Both the position numbers and the translations under genes were made by a program. Shown here in pieces: positions 24,394-33,622 of a stretch of DNA of 64,000 nucleotides. The stretch spans positions 1 through 64,000 of the forward strand of contig JAEYRN010000001.1 of NCBI GenBank assembly GCA_023435565.1. The letters run 5' to 3'. The DNA comes from Bacillota bacterium. GTDB lineage: Bacteria; Bacillota; UBA4882; UBA8346. How positions within the stretch are numbered: position 1 is the first letter of the stretch; the number at the start of each line of letters is the position of its first letter. The notes under the pieces were generated by a model, which worked only from the letters and a program-made list of their open reading frames with translations, searched no databases and was not told the DNA's origin.

Positions 24394-26356
24394 TACAACA
24401 ACTAGTATGGACAACGCCTTGGTTTCGTTGTTTAAAAATGAGACAAGGGAGCAATTGGAGCGTTTTATGGAAATCCTTCTGGAGCTGGAACAAAATCCGG
24501 ATAAGCAAGGTGATGTTATCAACGAATTGTTTCGGTTAGCCCATAATGTCAAGGGTTCCTCCGGAATGATGGGGTTGAATGAACTCAAAGAAATTATGCA
24601 CCAGGTAGAGAACTTATTCGATGGAGTTCGCAAAACGGTTGTTACATTAGAAGCGAATAGGATCGATGCTTTGATTGAATTTTGTGACTCGGTTCAAAAG
24701 TATATCGAGAGTGAACGCTGGGAACAAGTAGAACAGCTCATTAACTGGAAAGAGCAGTTTGATTATGAAGCTGAACAAAACATGTTACCTAAGGATCGCT
24801 ATTATAATAATCTAACCCTAAATGAAGAGGAAAAACAGGAAGTTGCTTTATGGCAAAGTTCAGGTAAAGATGTATATGGAATCGAGGTCCAATTTTCCCT
24901 TGATGCGACTATGAAATCAGCATCGGCATTAGTTTTCGTGAAATACCTTGAAAAATACGGCTCAATTTATAGAATGGTCCCTTCAATAAAGGAACTGGCG
25001 GCGGAGAAATTTGATATTTTTAAAGCTATTTTATTTGTTGAAAAGCCTTTAAATTCGGAACAAGAGAAAACTATCACCACATATCCAGTAAATGACGCTT
25101 TAGAAACAAGGCTTCGCAAGTGGGTTTATCGTCCGGAAGAAGCTAAAGCTCCAATTAAGGCTGAGCCGGAAAGCCAGGAACATTTAATAACTCCGGTAGG
25201 AGAACGTTCCATTAGAGTTGAACCGGCGAAGATTGATAAATTGGTCAATAATGTCGGCGAACTGCTTAACATCAAAGCTAATTTAGTTAAATTAACCCAA
25301 TTTGGTTATCAGGGCCAGATAACTTGGGAGCAATTAACCAAAACCACTCAAAAACTGGAACAATTAATTACGGCTTTTCAAGAAGATATAATGGATTTGA
25401 GAATGGTCCCGGTACGACAACTTTTCTCACGGTTTCCCAAGCTTATTCGGGATGTGGCCAAAAAAAGCAATAAACAAGTGGAATTGACCATTTTTGGTGA
25501 AGATACGGAAATTGATAAGCAAATTGCTGAGAATTTAGTAGATCCCTTAACCCACATTATTCGTAATGCTGTTGACCATGGATTGGAAAGTGGTAATCAA
25601 CGAATTGCTGCTGGTAAACCGGAGGTTGGCCGTATTAAACTAGGGGCTTATCAAGACGGTGACTATATCGTAATTAGTATAAGTGATGATGGAAAAGGCC
25701 TCGACATTCAAAAAATCAGGGACAAGGCTATAAAAAACGGCATTATCAAGTCAAACGATAAAATCAATGATGAAGAAGCTTGTAAACTTATTTTCGCTCC
25801 CGGCTTTTCAACTGCTGAAGAAGTTAGTGATATATCTGGGCGCGGAGTGGGACTAGATGTAGTTTCAAATAGCATTAATATTTTAAAAGGAGATATCGAA
25901 GTTGATACTCAACCAAACCGCGGGACAACCTTCTATCTAAAAGTTCCATTAACTCTAGCGATTATTCAAGCTTTGTTGGTTAAGACAGGCAATCAATCTT
26001 TTGGAATTCCATCCGGTGATGTACTGGAAAGTCTAATGGTTGATGAACATGAGATACATACAGTCTCAGGTCAAATGATATATACTTTACGTCAGGAAGC
26101 TTTTCCAATAATTGACCTTAGAAGGTTATTCGGATATGAGAGTAAAACTGATTTGGAACAGATTCCTTTGGTGGTGTTTAGAAACGGTCATGGTAAAATG
26201 GGATTGATTGTTGACGAACTAATCGGGCAAGAAGAAGTTGTAATTAAGCAGATTAACCCGGCTTTTCCAAACAATCCGATGATAGCCGGCGCCGCAATCC
26301 TAGGCGGTGGCGAAATCGCTTTAATGATAAATGTTAATAATTTTAAATCCAACTGA
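24386..26356 (+). CDS. cheA: Chemotaxis histidine kinase CheA
   Basis: 656 residues. An HPt domain has phospho-acceptor His53 in LAHNVKGSSGMMG. A variable P2-like region (about 140-225) and the dimerisation helices (KIDKLVNNVGELLNIKANL) follow. Then comes the ATPase with DPLTHIIRNAVDHGLE (N box), SISDDGKGLD (G1) and GRGVGLDVV (G2), and a C-terminal CheW-like domain (from about 515). It takes signals from chemoreceptors through CheW and phosphorylates CheY and CheB. Start overlaps cheD. No receptor gene lies within the window. Confidence 0.96.
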   Translation: MSDTTTSMDNALVSLFKNETREQLERFMEILLELEQNPDKQGDVINELFRLAHNVKGSSGMMGLNELKEIMHQVENLFDGVRKTVVTLEANRIDALIEFCDSVQKYIESERWEQVEQLINWKEQFDYEAEQNMLPKDRYYNNLTLNEEEKQEVALWQSSGKDVYGIEVQFSLDATMKSASALVFVKYLEKYGSIYRMVPSIKELAAEKFDIFKAILFVEKPLNSEQEKTITTYPVNDALETRLRKWVYRPEEAKAPIKAEPESQEHLITPVGERSIRVEPAKIDKLVNNVGELLNIKANLVKLTQFGYQGQITWEQLTKTTQKLEQLITAFQEDIMDLRMVPVRQLFSRFPKLIRDVAKKSNKQVELTIFGEDTEIDKQIAENLVDPLTHIIRNAVDHGLESGNQRIAAGKPEVGRIKLGAYQDGDYIVISISDDGKGLDIQKIRDKAIKNGIIKSNDKINDEEACKLIFAPGFSTAEEVSDISGRGVGLDVVSNSINILKGDIEVDTQPNRGTTFYLKVPLTLAIIQALLVKTGNQSFGIPSGDVLESLMVDEHEIHTVSGQMIYTLRQEAFPIIDLRRLFGYESKTDLEQIPLVVFRNGHGKMGLIVDELIGQEEVVIKQINPAFPNNPMIAGAAILGGGEIALMINVNNFKSN

Positions 26357-26400
26357 TCTGCCTCATTACTAAATTTGTCTTGGGGAGAGAGGGTCATTGA

Positions 26401-27552
26401 ATGATTAAAATCAACCGTTCGTTTGATAAAGATAATACGGATCATGTTGAGGTTTGCCAGACTGAGCCCTACATTGTCTTTACAATAAATAATGAAGAGT
26501 TCGGAGTTGATGCTAAAAAGGTTTTGGAGCTTGTAAAGTATATGACTCCTTTAACGATTCCCAACAATTTTATTAATGTATGCGGAATGAGCGTTTTTCG
26601 TGGTAAAATCATTCCAATTATTGATTTAAGGATTGTCTTTGGATTGGAACATGTCTCTTATGATAAGAACACGGTAACTATTATAGTTGAATCAAGTGTA
26701 AGCGAATTTGGGATTATAGCCGAACGGATTATTGATATCAATTATTTCCCTATCACTTCTATCAAAAATGTAACCACTTTAAATTTTGGAGAAAAAACTA
26801 AATATTTAAAGAGTGTTGCGAATCTTGGCGGACATCTAATCTTATTGCTCGATCTTGAAAAAATGATCGAACCTAAACCCAAGCAGTCTGTATTTGAGGG
26901 TCCGGTTCAAACTCAAGTTTCTTCTCAACTTGAAACATCAAGTACTATTTTAGAACCTGAAAAGATTTCGGATAATAGTTATCTAATTGACCCTAAAGAG
27001 TGTGAGGATCTCATAAAGGCAACTGAATCTATACCCGAGCAAACAGAGGGAAAAAACCTTCCATTAACCTTAGAAGATAAAATATCTAACGAATTAAATG
27101 TGATATCGGAGAGTTTAATAGATTCGGCTAAAATTGAAACTATTTTAGACGAATTAGACTCTGAGAATCAAGGTCAAAAGGAAATCTTATATTCAATGGA
27201 GGAAAACTTAATTGATAGTTTTCCTTTGGACAATTCTAGTGAAGCTCAGAATAGCCTTAAAACAGATGATACATTGAATGATGTTTTGAAGGCGGAACAA
27301 GTTGCGGAAATATTGCAAAGTTTGGAAGCTGATTTAAACCTGGATTTGCCAGATAACTTAAAAACCGATACGGAAAAGGGGTTCATTCCGAACCAACCAG
27401 ATCAGACTTTATCAGATGAGGTTATAGAAGATATATTAAAAGAGTTGGAAGTTGAAGCCCAATCCGGGGTAATAGAACTACCACCTGATAATGATAATCA
27501 AATAATAAAAATTGATCACGTGGAACCACCCAAGGAGAAATTCAATGATTAA
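26401..27552 (+). CDS. cheW: CheW coupling protein with long acidic C-terminal extension
   Basis: 383 residues, about twice the usual CheW length. Residues of about 20-165 form the CheW SH3-like fold (YIVFTINNEEFGVDAKKVLE, PNNFINVCGMSVFRGKIIPI, LGGHLILLLDLEKMI). The remaining 215 residues are strongly acidic, of low complexity, and carry recurring short amphipathic stretches of the type ILDELDSE, EILQSLEADL, DILKELEVEA. These could be helical docking motifs. The receptor-kinase coupling role of the N-domain is secure; the tail's role is unknown. The end overlaps the cheR start. Confidence 0.9.
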   Translation: MIKINRSFDKDNTDHVEVCQTEPYIVFTINNEEFGVDAKKVLELVKYMTPLTIPNNFINVCGMSVFRGKIIPIIDLRIVFGLEHVSYDKNTVTIIVESSVSEFGIIAERIIDINYFPITSIKNVTTLNFGEKTKYLKSVANLGGHLILLLDLEKMIEPKPKQSVFEGPVQTQVSSQLETSSTILEPEKISDNSYLIDPKECEDLIKATESIPEQTEGKNLPLTLEDKISNELNVISESLIDSAKIETILDELDSENQGQKEILYSMEENLIDSFPLDNSSEAQNSLKTDDTLNDVLKAEQVAEILQSLEADLNLDLPDNLKTDTEKGFIPNQPDQTLSDEVIEDILKELEVEAQSGVIELPPDNDNQIIKIDHVEPPKEKFND

Positions 27553-28369
27553 CCGGACCCGAGAAGCGAGTGACCATGAGATCGAGCAAATATGTACCAT
27601 ACTCAATCAAAGGCTGGGCTTTAACTATACATTACAAAAAAAGTATCTAGTCCAATCACGTCTAAATAAAAGGCTTAACGACCTCAATCTGGATAGTTAC
27701 CAAGCTTATTTGGACTTGGTAGAGAAAGACTCCGCTGAATTTAATAAGCTTGTTTCTTTGGTAACTACAAATGTAACAAGTTTTTTTAGGGAATCCTATC
27801 AATTTCAAGTATTACAACATGAATTGCTTCCGGATCTTCTTGCCAATATTAAAACCAATAATAAAGTTAGATGTTGGTCGGCGGGTTGTTCTTCGGGAGA
27901 AGAAGCATATACACTTGCTATAGTATTCAACGAAGCGCTTGGAGAAGGATGGGATCTTCGAATCCTTGCTTCCGATATTAGTACTGTTAAATTGCAAGAG
28001 GGTATGGCCGGAGAATATCCTCAAGAAAGAATTGAAGGTATTCCGAAAGAGTTACGCCAAAAATACTTTAAACAGCTGACAATGAAGCCTGAATATTTTC
28101 AGGTCAAACCCTTCTTACGCGAACAAATTTGCTTTCGCAAGATAAACCTAGTTGAACAGATGGACATTCCGGGATATGTCAAGTTTGATCTAATTTTATG
28201 TAGAAATGTGTTTATTTATTTAACCCCATCGTCCCAGGAAAAAGTGGTCCAAGGCTTTTACAATCTATTAAAAAATAAAGGTTATTTATTTTTAGGGCAT
28301 TCAGAATCATTAAACTATTCTGACCCAAAATGGATACCTTTAAAAAAGAATATTTATCAGAAGAAATAA
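27545..28369 (+). CDS. cheR: Chemoreceptor methyltransferase CheR
   Basis: 274 residues from the ATG at 27545 (AAGGAG, 7-nt spacing), overlapping cheW by 8 bases. It has an N-terminal helical domain and the SAM-binding domain with VRCWSAGCSSGEEAYTLAI, ILASDISTVKLQEG and FDLILCRNVFIYL. It methylates receptor glutamates using S-adenosylmethionine, opposing CheB. Length is typical. Confidence 0.95.
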   Translation: MINRTREASDHEIEQICTILNQRLGFNYTLQKKYLVQSRLNKRLNDLNLDSYQAYLDLVEKDSAEFNKLVSLVTTNVTSFFRESYQFQVLQHELLPDLLANIKTNNKVRCWSAGCSSGEEAYTLAIVFNEALGEGWDLRILASDISTVKLQEGMAGEYPQERIEGIPKELRQKYFKQLTMKPEYFQVKPFLREQICFRKINLVEQMDIPGYVKFDLILCRNVFIYLTPSSQEKVVQGFYNLLKNKGYLFLGHSESLNYSDPKWIPLKKNIYQKK

Positions 28370-28382
28370 AGAGGAGATGACG

Positions 28383-29429
28383 ATGGGTCAAAAGTACCGT
28401 GTTTTGGTAATTGATGATTCGACATTATTTCGGCAAATACTCTCGGAGATAATTAATGCTGCTTCTGATATGGAAGTGGCGGCTTCGTTTGGGAATCCTA
28501 TTGAAGCTTTGGAAATATTAAAGACCGAAAAATTTGATGTTGTAACCTTAGACGTGGTAATGCCCAAGATGGACGGTTTGGAATTTTTAACTCGGTTAAT
28601 GGAATATAAACCAATGCCGGTAATAATGATTAGTTCATGGACTCAGTCAAGCAGTCAAATAGGTATTAAGTCCTTGGAATTAGGAGCGGTGGATATTATA
28701 GCTAAGCCACAAACTAATTATCGAGAGGGTATTAGGCTTTTAGAAAGTGAAATTCATACCAAAATAAGGACTGCCGTACGAGCCAAAGTTGGGATGGCTA
28801 CAACCCGAAATCAAGCACCCAGTATGCGGACGGTGGATCTACCTAAAAAAACAGGGCTTTCAGAGCGAATAATTGCTATCGGGGCTTCTACCGGTGGAAC
28901 TACCGCAATTGGGGATTTCTTTAAATTTCTTGATCCGGACTTGCCTGGAATGTTGATTGTCCAACATATGCCGGCGATGTTTACGGGCGCTTTTGCCCAA
29001 ACCTTAAATCAAAACGGAGTTATTCAGGTTAAAGAAGCCGAAGATGGTGAAGAAATTGTAAGAGGTAAGGCTTTGGTGGCCCCAGGGGGGAAGAGTTTGG
29101 CTGTAGTCAGCCAGGGTAAAAGGTATTGTGTTAAGATAGGACAACCGGTGAATAATAGTTTTTATAATCCTTCAATCAATTATACTTTAACATCAATCGC
29201 CCCATTAGGGGAAAAAGCAATGGGAGTAATCCTTACCGGTATGGGGGATGACGGCGCAAAAGGGTTAAAGGCTATGCGAGACCAAGGAGCCTTTACTATT
29301 GCCCAGGATGAAAAGAGTTCGGTAGTGTATGGGATGCCCCAAAAGGCAGTTGAATACGGCGGAGTTCTTAAAATTGTCCCTTTGGATCAAATGGCGGTGG
29401 AGATTAACAAATGGGGACGGATGGAATAA
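28383..29429 (+). CDS. cheB: Chemotaxis response regulator methylesterase CheB
   Basis: 348 residues. An ATG at 28377 lies in the GAGGAG site, so 28383 (6-nt spacing) is preferred. The receiver domain has the acidic pair IDDS, phospho-Asp in TLDVVMPKMDG and Lys in IAKPQ. The methylesterase domain has Ser in GASTGGTTAI, His in VQHMPAMF and Asp in GMGDDGAKG. It removes receptor methyl groups or deamidates glutamines when phosphorylated by CheA. Confidence 0.96.
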   Translation: MGQKYRVLVIDDSTLFRQILSEIINAASDMEVAASFGNPIEALEILKTEKFDVVTLDVVMPKMDGLEFLTRLMEYKPMPVIMISSWTQSSSQIGIKSLELGAVDIIAKPQTNYREGIRLLESEIHTKIRTAVRAKVGMATTRNQAPSMRTVDLPKKTGLSERIIAIGASTGGTTAIGDFFKFLDPDLPGMLIVQHMPAMFTGAFAQTLNQNGVIQVKEAEDGEEIVRGKALVAPGGKSLAVVSQGKRYCVKIGQPVNNSFYNPSINYTLTSIAPLGEKAMGVILTGMGDDGAKGLKAMRDQGAFTIAQDEKSSVVYGMPQKAVEYGGVLKIVPLDQMAVEINKWGRME

Positions 29430-29552
29430 ATTTGAAAAACGTAAAAAAACCAAATTTTATTTGACTTACAAAACCCTGAGAAGTATGATTATCATAAAAA
29501 AGATTAAATAATTGTCTGAACCGAGTTTGCATCTGATAAGAGAGGTGAGCTT

Positions 29553-29909
29553 ATGAAGATCTTGGTGGTTGATGACGCGAACCTGGCTCGAGCAATGCTC
29601 AGAAAGATACTTGAAGATCATGGTTTCAAGGAAGTTTTAGAAGCAGCCAGTGGTATGGAAGCGATAGATCTCTATCAGGAGCACCATCCGGCTTTAGTAA
29701 CCATGGATATAACTATGCCGGAAATGGACGGGATAACCGCTATTAAAAAGATCATTGAAATCGATGCTAATGCAAATATCATTGTTTGTAGCGCTTTAGG
29801 CCAAAAAGAAGTGGTTATGGAAGCTATTGAAGCCGGAGCCAAACATTTTTTGGTAAAGCCGTTTGAGCCCGAGAAAGTGATCCAAATCATTAAAGCTTTA
29901 CTTAGTTAG
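29553..29909 (+). CDS. cheY: Single-domain response regulator, CheY-like
   Basis: 118 residues, ATG behind AGAGGTGAG. A complete receiver: VDDAN acidic pair, phospho-Asp in TMDITMPEMDG, Ser in CSALGQ and Lys in LVKPFEP. It follows cheB after 123 bases, on the same strand. The expected product carries the signal from CheA to the flagellar switch. No flagellar genes are in the window. Confidence 0.9.
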   Translation: MKILVVDDANLARAMLRKILEDHGFKEVLEAASGMEAIDLYQEHHPALVTMDITMPEMDGITAIKKIIEIDANANIIVCSALGQKEVVMEAIEAGAKHFLVKPFEPEKVIQIIKALLS

Positions 29910-29997
29910 CATTCCATGAGTAATCTCCGGTTCCATAAGACAAACAAATGAAAGATCAAGTATTATTCCAAATTAATTACAAATTGAAAAAACAACT

Positions 29998-30055
29998 CTC
30001 ACCTTTCGGAAGATTATCAATACGTTTAATGATTCCAGAGGTGAGTTTGATTTTA
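29998..30055 (+). terminator. Possible terminator of the che operon
   Basis: CTCACCT (29998-30004) pairs with AGGTGAG (30039-30045), with partial pairing inward, then TTTGATTTT. The loop is long, so confidence is low. The rest of 29910-30186 shows no gene. Confidence 0.35.
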
Positions 30056-30186
30056 CTCCAGAAAAACAGATGTGAAGGATAAATTTGATTAAAACACGAA
30101 TTATATAAAATTAAATCATTGATGTAATAGCGAAATACCGGTAATAATACAACTAAAGATTTGATGAATAGAACGAGGTGTTTGGG

Positions 30187-30987
30187 GTGACTGGTTCAGC
30201 AGCAATCGGGGTTTTTGATTCCGGTGTGGGAGGGCTTTCCATACTTAAGGAGATTAGGCGAGCACTCCCGGGAGAGGACTTGATTTATTTGGCAGATTCG
30301 GCATACTGCCCGTATGGAACCAAACCTATCCCGGTAATCCGTGCTCGGAGCTTAAATGTGGCCGCTTTTTTAGTTGGTTTTGGGATTAAGGCGTTGGTGG
30401 TAGCGTGTAATACGGCTTCCATCGCTGGATTGGATGAGGTTAGAAGTGCTTTCCCGCAGATGCCGGTTGTTGGAGTTGAACCGGCGATTAAACCCGCCCA
30501 TGATTTGACCCATAATGGAAAAATCGGAGTGTTAGCCACCAGTTTAACCTTGAAAGGGGACCGTTTTTCGGTCTTGGTTGAAAGGTTTGGGACTGGTGTA
30601 GAGGTATATACCCAACCTGCTCCGGGACTAGTCGAATTAGTAGAAGCCGGAAAATTAGAAACCCCCGAGACTGAAATATTATTACATCAATATCTCGATC
30701 CGTTATTAGAAAAACAAATCGATACTTTGGTTTTGGGTTGTACCCATTATCCTTTTTTAATCCCAATCATAAAAAAAATTTGCGGCCCAAATATCACTAT
30801 TCTAGATACAGGTTTGGCTGTAGCCAGGCAGACTGTCCGCGTACTGGAGCAAAAAAGGGCACTAAACCCGCGGGGTAGCGGAGGAGAAGAGGTTTTCTAT
30901 ACCAGTGGCGATCCGGAAGCTGTTAGGGAGGTAGTAGTCAAGTTATGGCCTAAAGAACAAGTTAAGGTTTTAAAAGCCCAGGTTTAA
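30187..30987 (+). CDS. murI: Glutamate racemase
   Basis: 266 residues. A GTG at 30178 overlaps the GAGG site, so the GTG at 30187 (8-nt spacing) is preferred. Catalytic Cys74 (VVACNTAS) and Cys185 (LGCTHYPFL) are both present, with FDSGVGGLS and DSAYCPYG. It makes D-glutamate for peptidoglycan. Length is normal. The TPR gene follows after 32 bases and may be cotranscribed. Confidence 0.95.
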   Translation: MTGSAAIGVFDSGVGGLSILKEIRRALPGEDLIYLADSAYCPYGTKPIPVIRARSLNVAAFLVGFGIKALVVACNTASIAGLDEVRSAFPQMPVVGVEPAIKPAHDLTHNGKIGVLATSLTLKGDRFSVLVERFGTGVEVYTQPAPGLVELVEAGKLETPETEILLHQYLDPLLEKQIDTLVLGCTHYPFLIPIIKKICGPNITILDTGLAVARQTVRVLEQKRALNPRGSGGEEVFYTSGDPEAVREVVVKLWPKEQVKVLKAQV

Positions 30988-31019
30988 TTGGCACTTTCAA
31001 ATGATAACGGAGATTAGAA

Positions 31020-33431
31020 ATGAAATTTAACAGGAATATTAGCTTTGATATTAAAAGATCAGAATTCCCGAAACCTAAAACTCAATCAGATATGGCAATA
31101 CATTTAAATAATGCCGATCAGCTGATGGATAGTAACAAGTTAGATGAGGGACTAGCTTATATTACCGGTCTCTTCGACCAGGTTTCAAAAAATCGAGATA
31201 CTAGATTATATGGTTATCTTAAGTTATCACAAGGCATCTGTTATCAAAAAATAGCTTTCTTACAAGAAGAGGTCGAGAATCTGGTTAAAGCGGCGGCAGC
31301 TTTTGAAGAGGCCCTTAGTTTATTTAAGGAATCTGATTGGGAGTATGGCCCTGTCCAACTAAACCTGGGGGTTGTGCTCACTTCATTGGCCCAATATCAA
31401 GAACGGGAAGTAAATATCGAAAAAGCTAACAATTCTTTTGAAAAGGCCAAATTGGTGTTGGAAAAGGCATTATCGGCCTATGGTAAAAATAAGAGTTCCA
31501 ATGAATATTTATTAATATCTTTATACCTAGGTGCTTCATATAACTGTTTAGCTGATTTTCAGGACCGTGAGCAAAATCTTGAGAGGGCAATCAAATCTTC
31601 CCAAGAAGCGTTACAATTATTAAACCAAGGGCAATCGCCTTCGTGCTATGCCTTGCTCCAGTTTCAGCTAGGGCACAGCTTTGGTTCTTTAGCGGATACA
31701 AGAGATTCTATGGATAATTACCAAAAAGCGATTGGTGCCTTTGAAGGGGCCTTAGAGGTTTATAACATTCAGTCTTACCCGGTTGAATACTCTCATACTC
31801 TTAACAATCTTGCAAATATTTATATCGATTTGGCCCGGCTTAAAAATGAAGAAGCCAACTTGAACAAGGCGATGGAAATTTGTAAGCAGGTCCTAAATGC
31901 CTTGACTTCGGCCGCCGAGTATCCGATGGGCTATGTTTTCATATTACATAACTTAGGCTCCGCTTGTAAATTATATTCGAAAATACGAAACCATGATTCA
32001 TATTTGGATAAAGCGGTCCATTATTTTGAAACCATTTTTACAATTAAAAATCTCTCTTCTACCTCGGAAATCATTGCCTCTACTCATTTAAACCTAGGAG
32101 TAATCCATAATATTATCGCCAAGATCCGGGATCGTGATCAACACTTAACTGAAGGGGTTGTCCAATTTGAAAAGGCTCTTCGAATATATGACACCCAACA
32201 ATATTCTTTGCGGCGCGCAATTACCCAAAGTAACCTTGGTGAGACTTACTGGGCTCTCGCTGAAAACGAAAACGGGTCCGAATACTTAAATAAGGCGATT
32301 GCTGCTTTTCAGGAAGCAGTTGGACTTTTTAATCCTCGTGAAAACCGTGGAGAATTTATTGAAAGCCAGTTGAATTTGGGAATGGCCAGACTAGAGTCAG
32401 CCCAAAGGTGTTTTCAAGCGGAGATTGTGAAGCAAGCAATTCAAGATTATGAGGCAACACTCCAAATTTGCAACCCGGAGGAGATGCCGCCTGAATATGG
32501 AAAACTCCAAATGGGTTTGGGAGAAGCATATCAATATCTTGGATTAGCAGAACGTCAAGCGGACCATTTTGGGAAAGCAATTAACGCCTTAGAAGCGGCC
32601 TTAAAAATTCTTTCCGCGAAACAGCTAATGCAGGAGCAAGCCTTAGTAATGGAAAAGTTGGGTTTTGCCTACTGCGACTTTGCCAAGGTGGTTAATAAGG
32701 AAGCTAATCTTCAAAAAGCAGAAAAGTACTATCAAGACGCACAGCGAATTTTGGACCTTGAAAAACATCCTCTAGAGTTTGCGGAATTAAATGAAGCGCT
32801 GGCTGAAACCTACGTTGAACGGGCCGGAATTAATCAAAAAGAACATTATCTGAGTCTGGCGATTAAAACGTTGGAAGAAACAGTACCGATCCTGGCCGTT
32901 ACCGGCAGACCGGAACGAAGCAGCCGCTTACAAAGCCGTTTGGGAGATCTATACCGTAATTTGGCTGAAGTGACGGATGAGAAAAAAGGGATGTATCGGA
33001 AAGCGATTACCGCTTATGAATCTGCTTTACAATACTTTACAAGCGACCGGTTTCCCAAGGAATTTGCGGACAATACCTTGCAAATAGGTATTACTTATAA
33101 AACAATGGCTGAAACCATCAAAAATTATGCCTTTAATAGTATTAGTGAATATAACGAATTTCGAGCGGACCGGTTACTGAACGCAATGGGAGCTTTTCAA
33201 GGGGCATTAATGGTATTATCCCTTGATAAATTTCCCTATGATTATGCCATAGTCCAATTTAATATGGGGGAAGCTTATGCGATGCTGGCGGAACTTCAGG
33301 AAAGAAATGAAAATTTATCCAGAGCGCTCACCGCTTTTGAAGAAGCACTGAAGGTTTATACTCCGACCCGATACCCGAGTGAACATAAAAAGGTGATTTA
33401 TTATTATGAAAAAGTGAAACACAGGATGTAA
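31020..33431 (+). CDS. Soluble tetratricopeptide-repeat protein
   Basis: 803 residues with no signal peptide or membrane segment. It consists almost wholly of TPR-like hairpins with the same 47-50-residue spacing as the protein at 11399 (DREQNLERAIKSSQEALQLL, YPVEYSHTLNNLANIY, FEEALKVYTPTRYPSEHKKV). The C-terminal hairpins of the two proteins are clearly related, so they are paralogues. Located just after murI. No catalytic domain; scaffold or protein-protein interaction role by inference. Confidence 0.85.
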   Translation: MKFNRNISFDIKRSEFPKPKTQSDMAIHLNNADQLMDSNKLDEGLAYITGLFDQVSKNRDTRLYGYLKLSQGICYQKIAFLQEEVENLVKAAAAFEEALSLFKESDWEYGPVQLNLGVVLTSLAQYQEREVNIEKANNSFEKAKLVLEKALSAYGKNKSSNEYLLISLYLGASYNCLADFQDREQNLERAIKSSQEALQLLNQGQSPSCYALLQFQLGHSFGSLADTRDSMDNYQKAIGAFEGALEVYNIQSYPVEYSHTLNNLANIYIDLARLKNEEANLNKAMEICKQVLNALTSAAEYPMGYVFILHNLGSACKLYSKIRNHDSYLDKAVHYFETIFTIKNLSSTSEIIASTHLNLGVIHNIIAKIRDRDQHLTEGVVQFEKALRIYDTQQYSLRRAITQSNLGETYWALAENENGSEYLNKAIAAFQEAVGLFNPRENRGEFIESQLNLGMARLESAQRCFQAEIVKQAIQDYEATLQICNPEEMPPEYGKLQMGLGEAYQYLGLAERQADHFGKAINALEAALKILSAKQLMQEQALVMEKLGFAYCDFAKVVNKEANLQKAEKYYQDAQRILDLEKHPLEFAELNEALAETYVERAGINQKEHYLSLAIKTLEETVPILAVTGRPERSSRLQSRLGDLYRNLAEVTDEKKGMYRKAITAYESALQYFTSDRFPKEFADNTLQIGITYKTMAETIKNYAFNSISEYNEFRADRLLNAMGAFQGALMVLSLDKFPYDYAIVQFNMGEAYAMLAELQERNENLSRALTAFEEALKVYTPTRYPSEHKKVIYYYEKVKHRM

Positions 33432-33449
33432 TCATAAAATAAATATCAA

Positions 33450-33594
33450 GGGGCTGTCTCAAAAGCAACAGAAAAATTATTAGACAGGATTTACACGGAT
33501 TAACCGGATTAGAAAAAGACCTGTTAAATAATATTTTAAAAATTCTGTAAATCCAGTTAATCCTGTCAAAAAAAATATCTTTTGGGACAGCCCC
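33450..33594. repeat. 145-bp composite palindromic element
   Basis: The ends GGGGCTGTCTCAAAAG (33450-33465) and CTTTTGGGACAGCCCC (33579-33594) are inverted repeats with one mismatch in 16. Inside, the left arm has three tandem ACnGGATT units (33484-33511) and the right arm the complementary AATCC-type units (33541-33567), again inverted. Both sequence types are known from dispersed palindromic repeats in other bacterial genomes. The transcript could also terminate transcription between the convergent TPR and aminotransferase genes. Confidence 0.75.
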
Positions 33595-33622
33595 TTTAGT
33601 TTGCTTTGTTAACCGAACCAGT

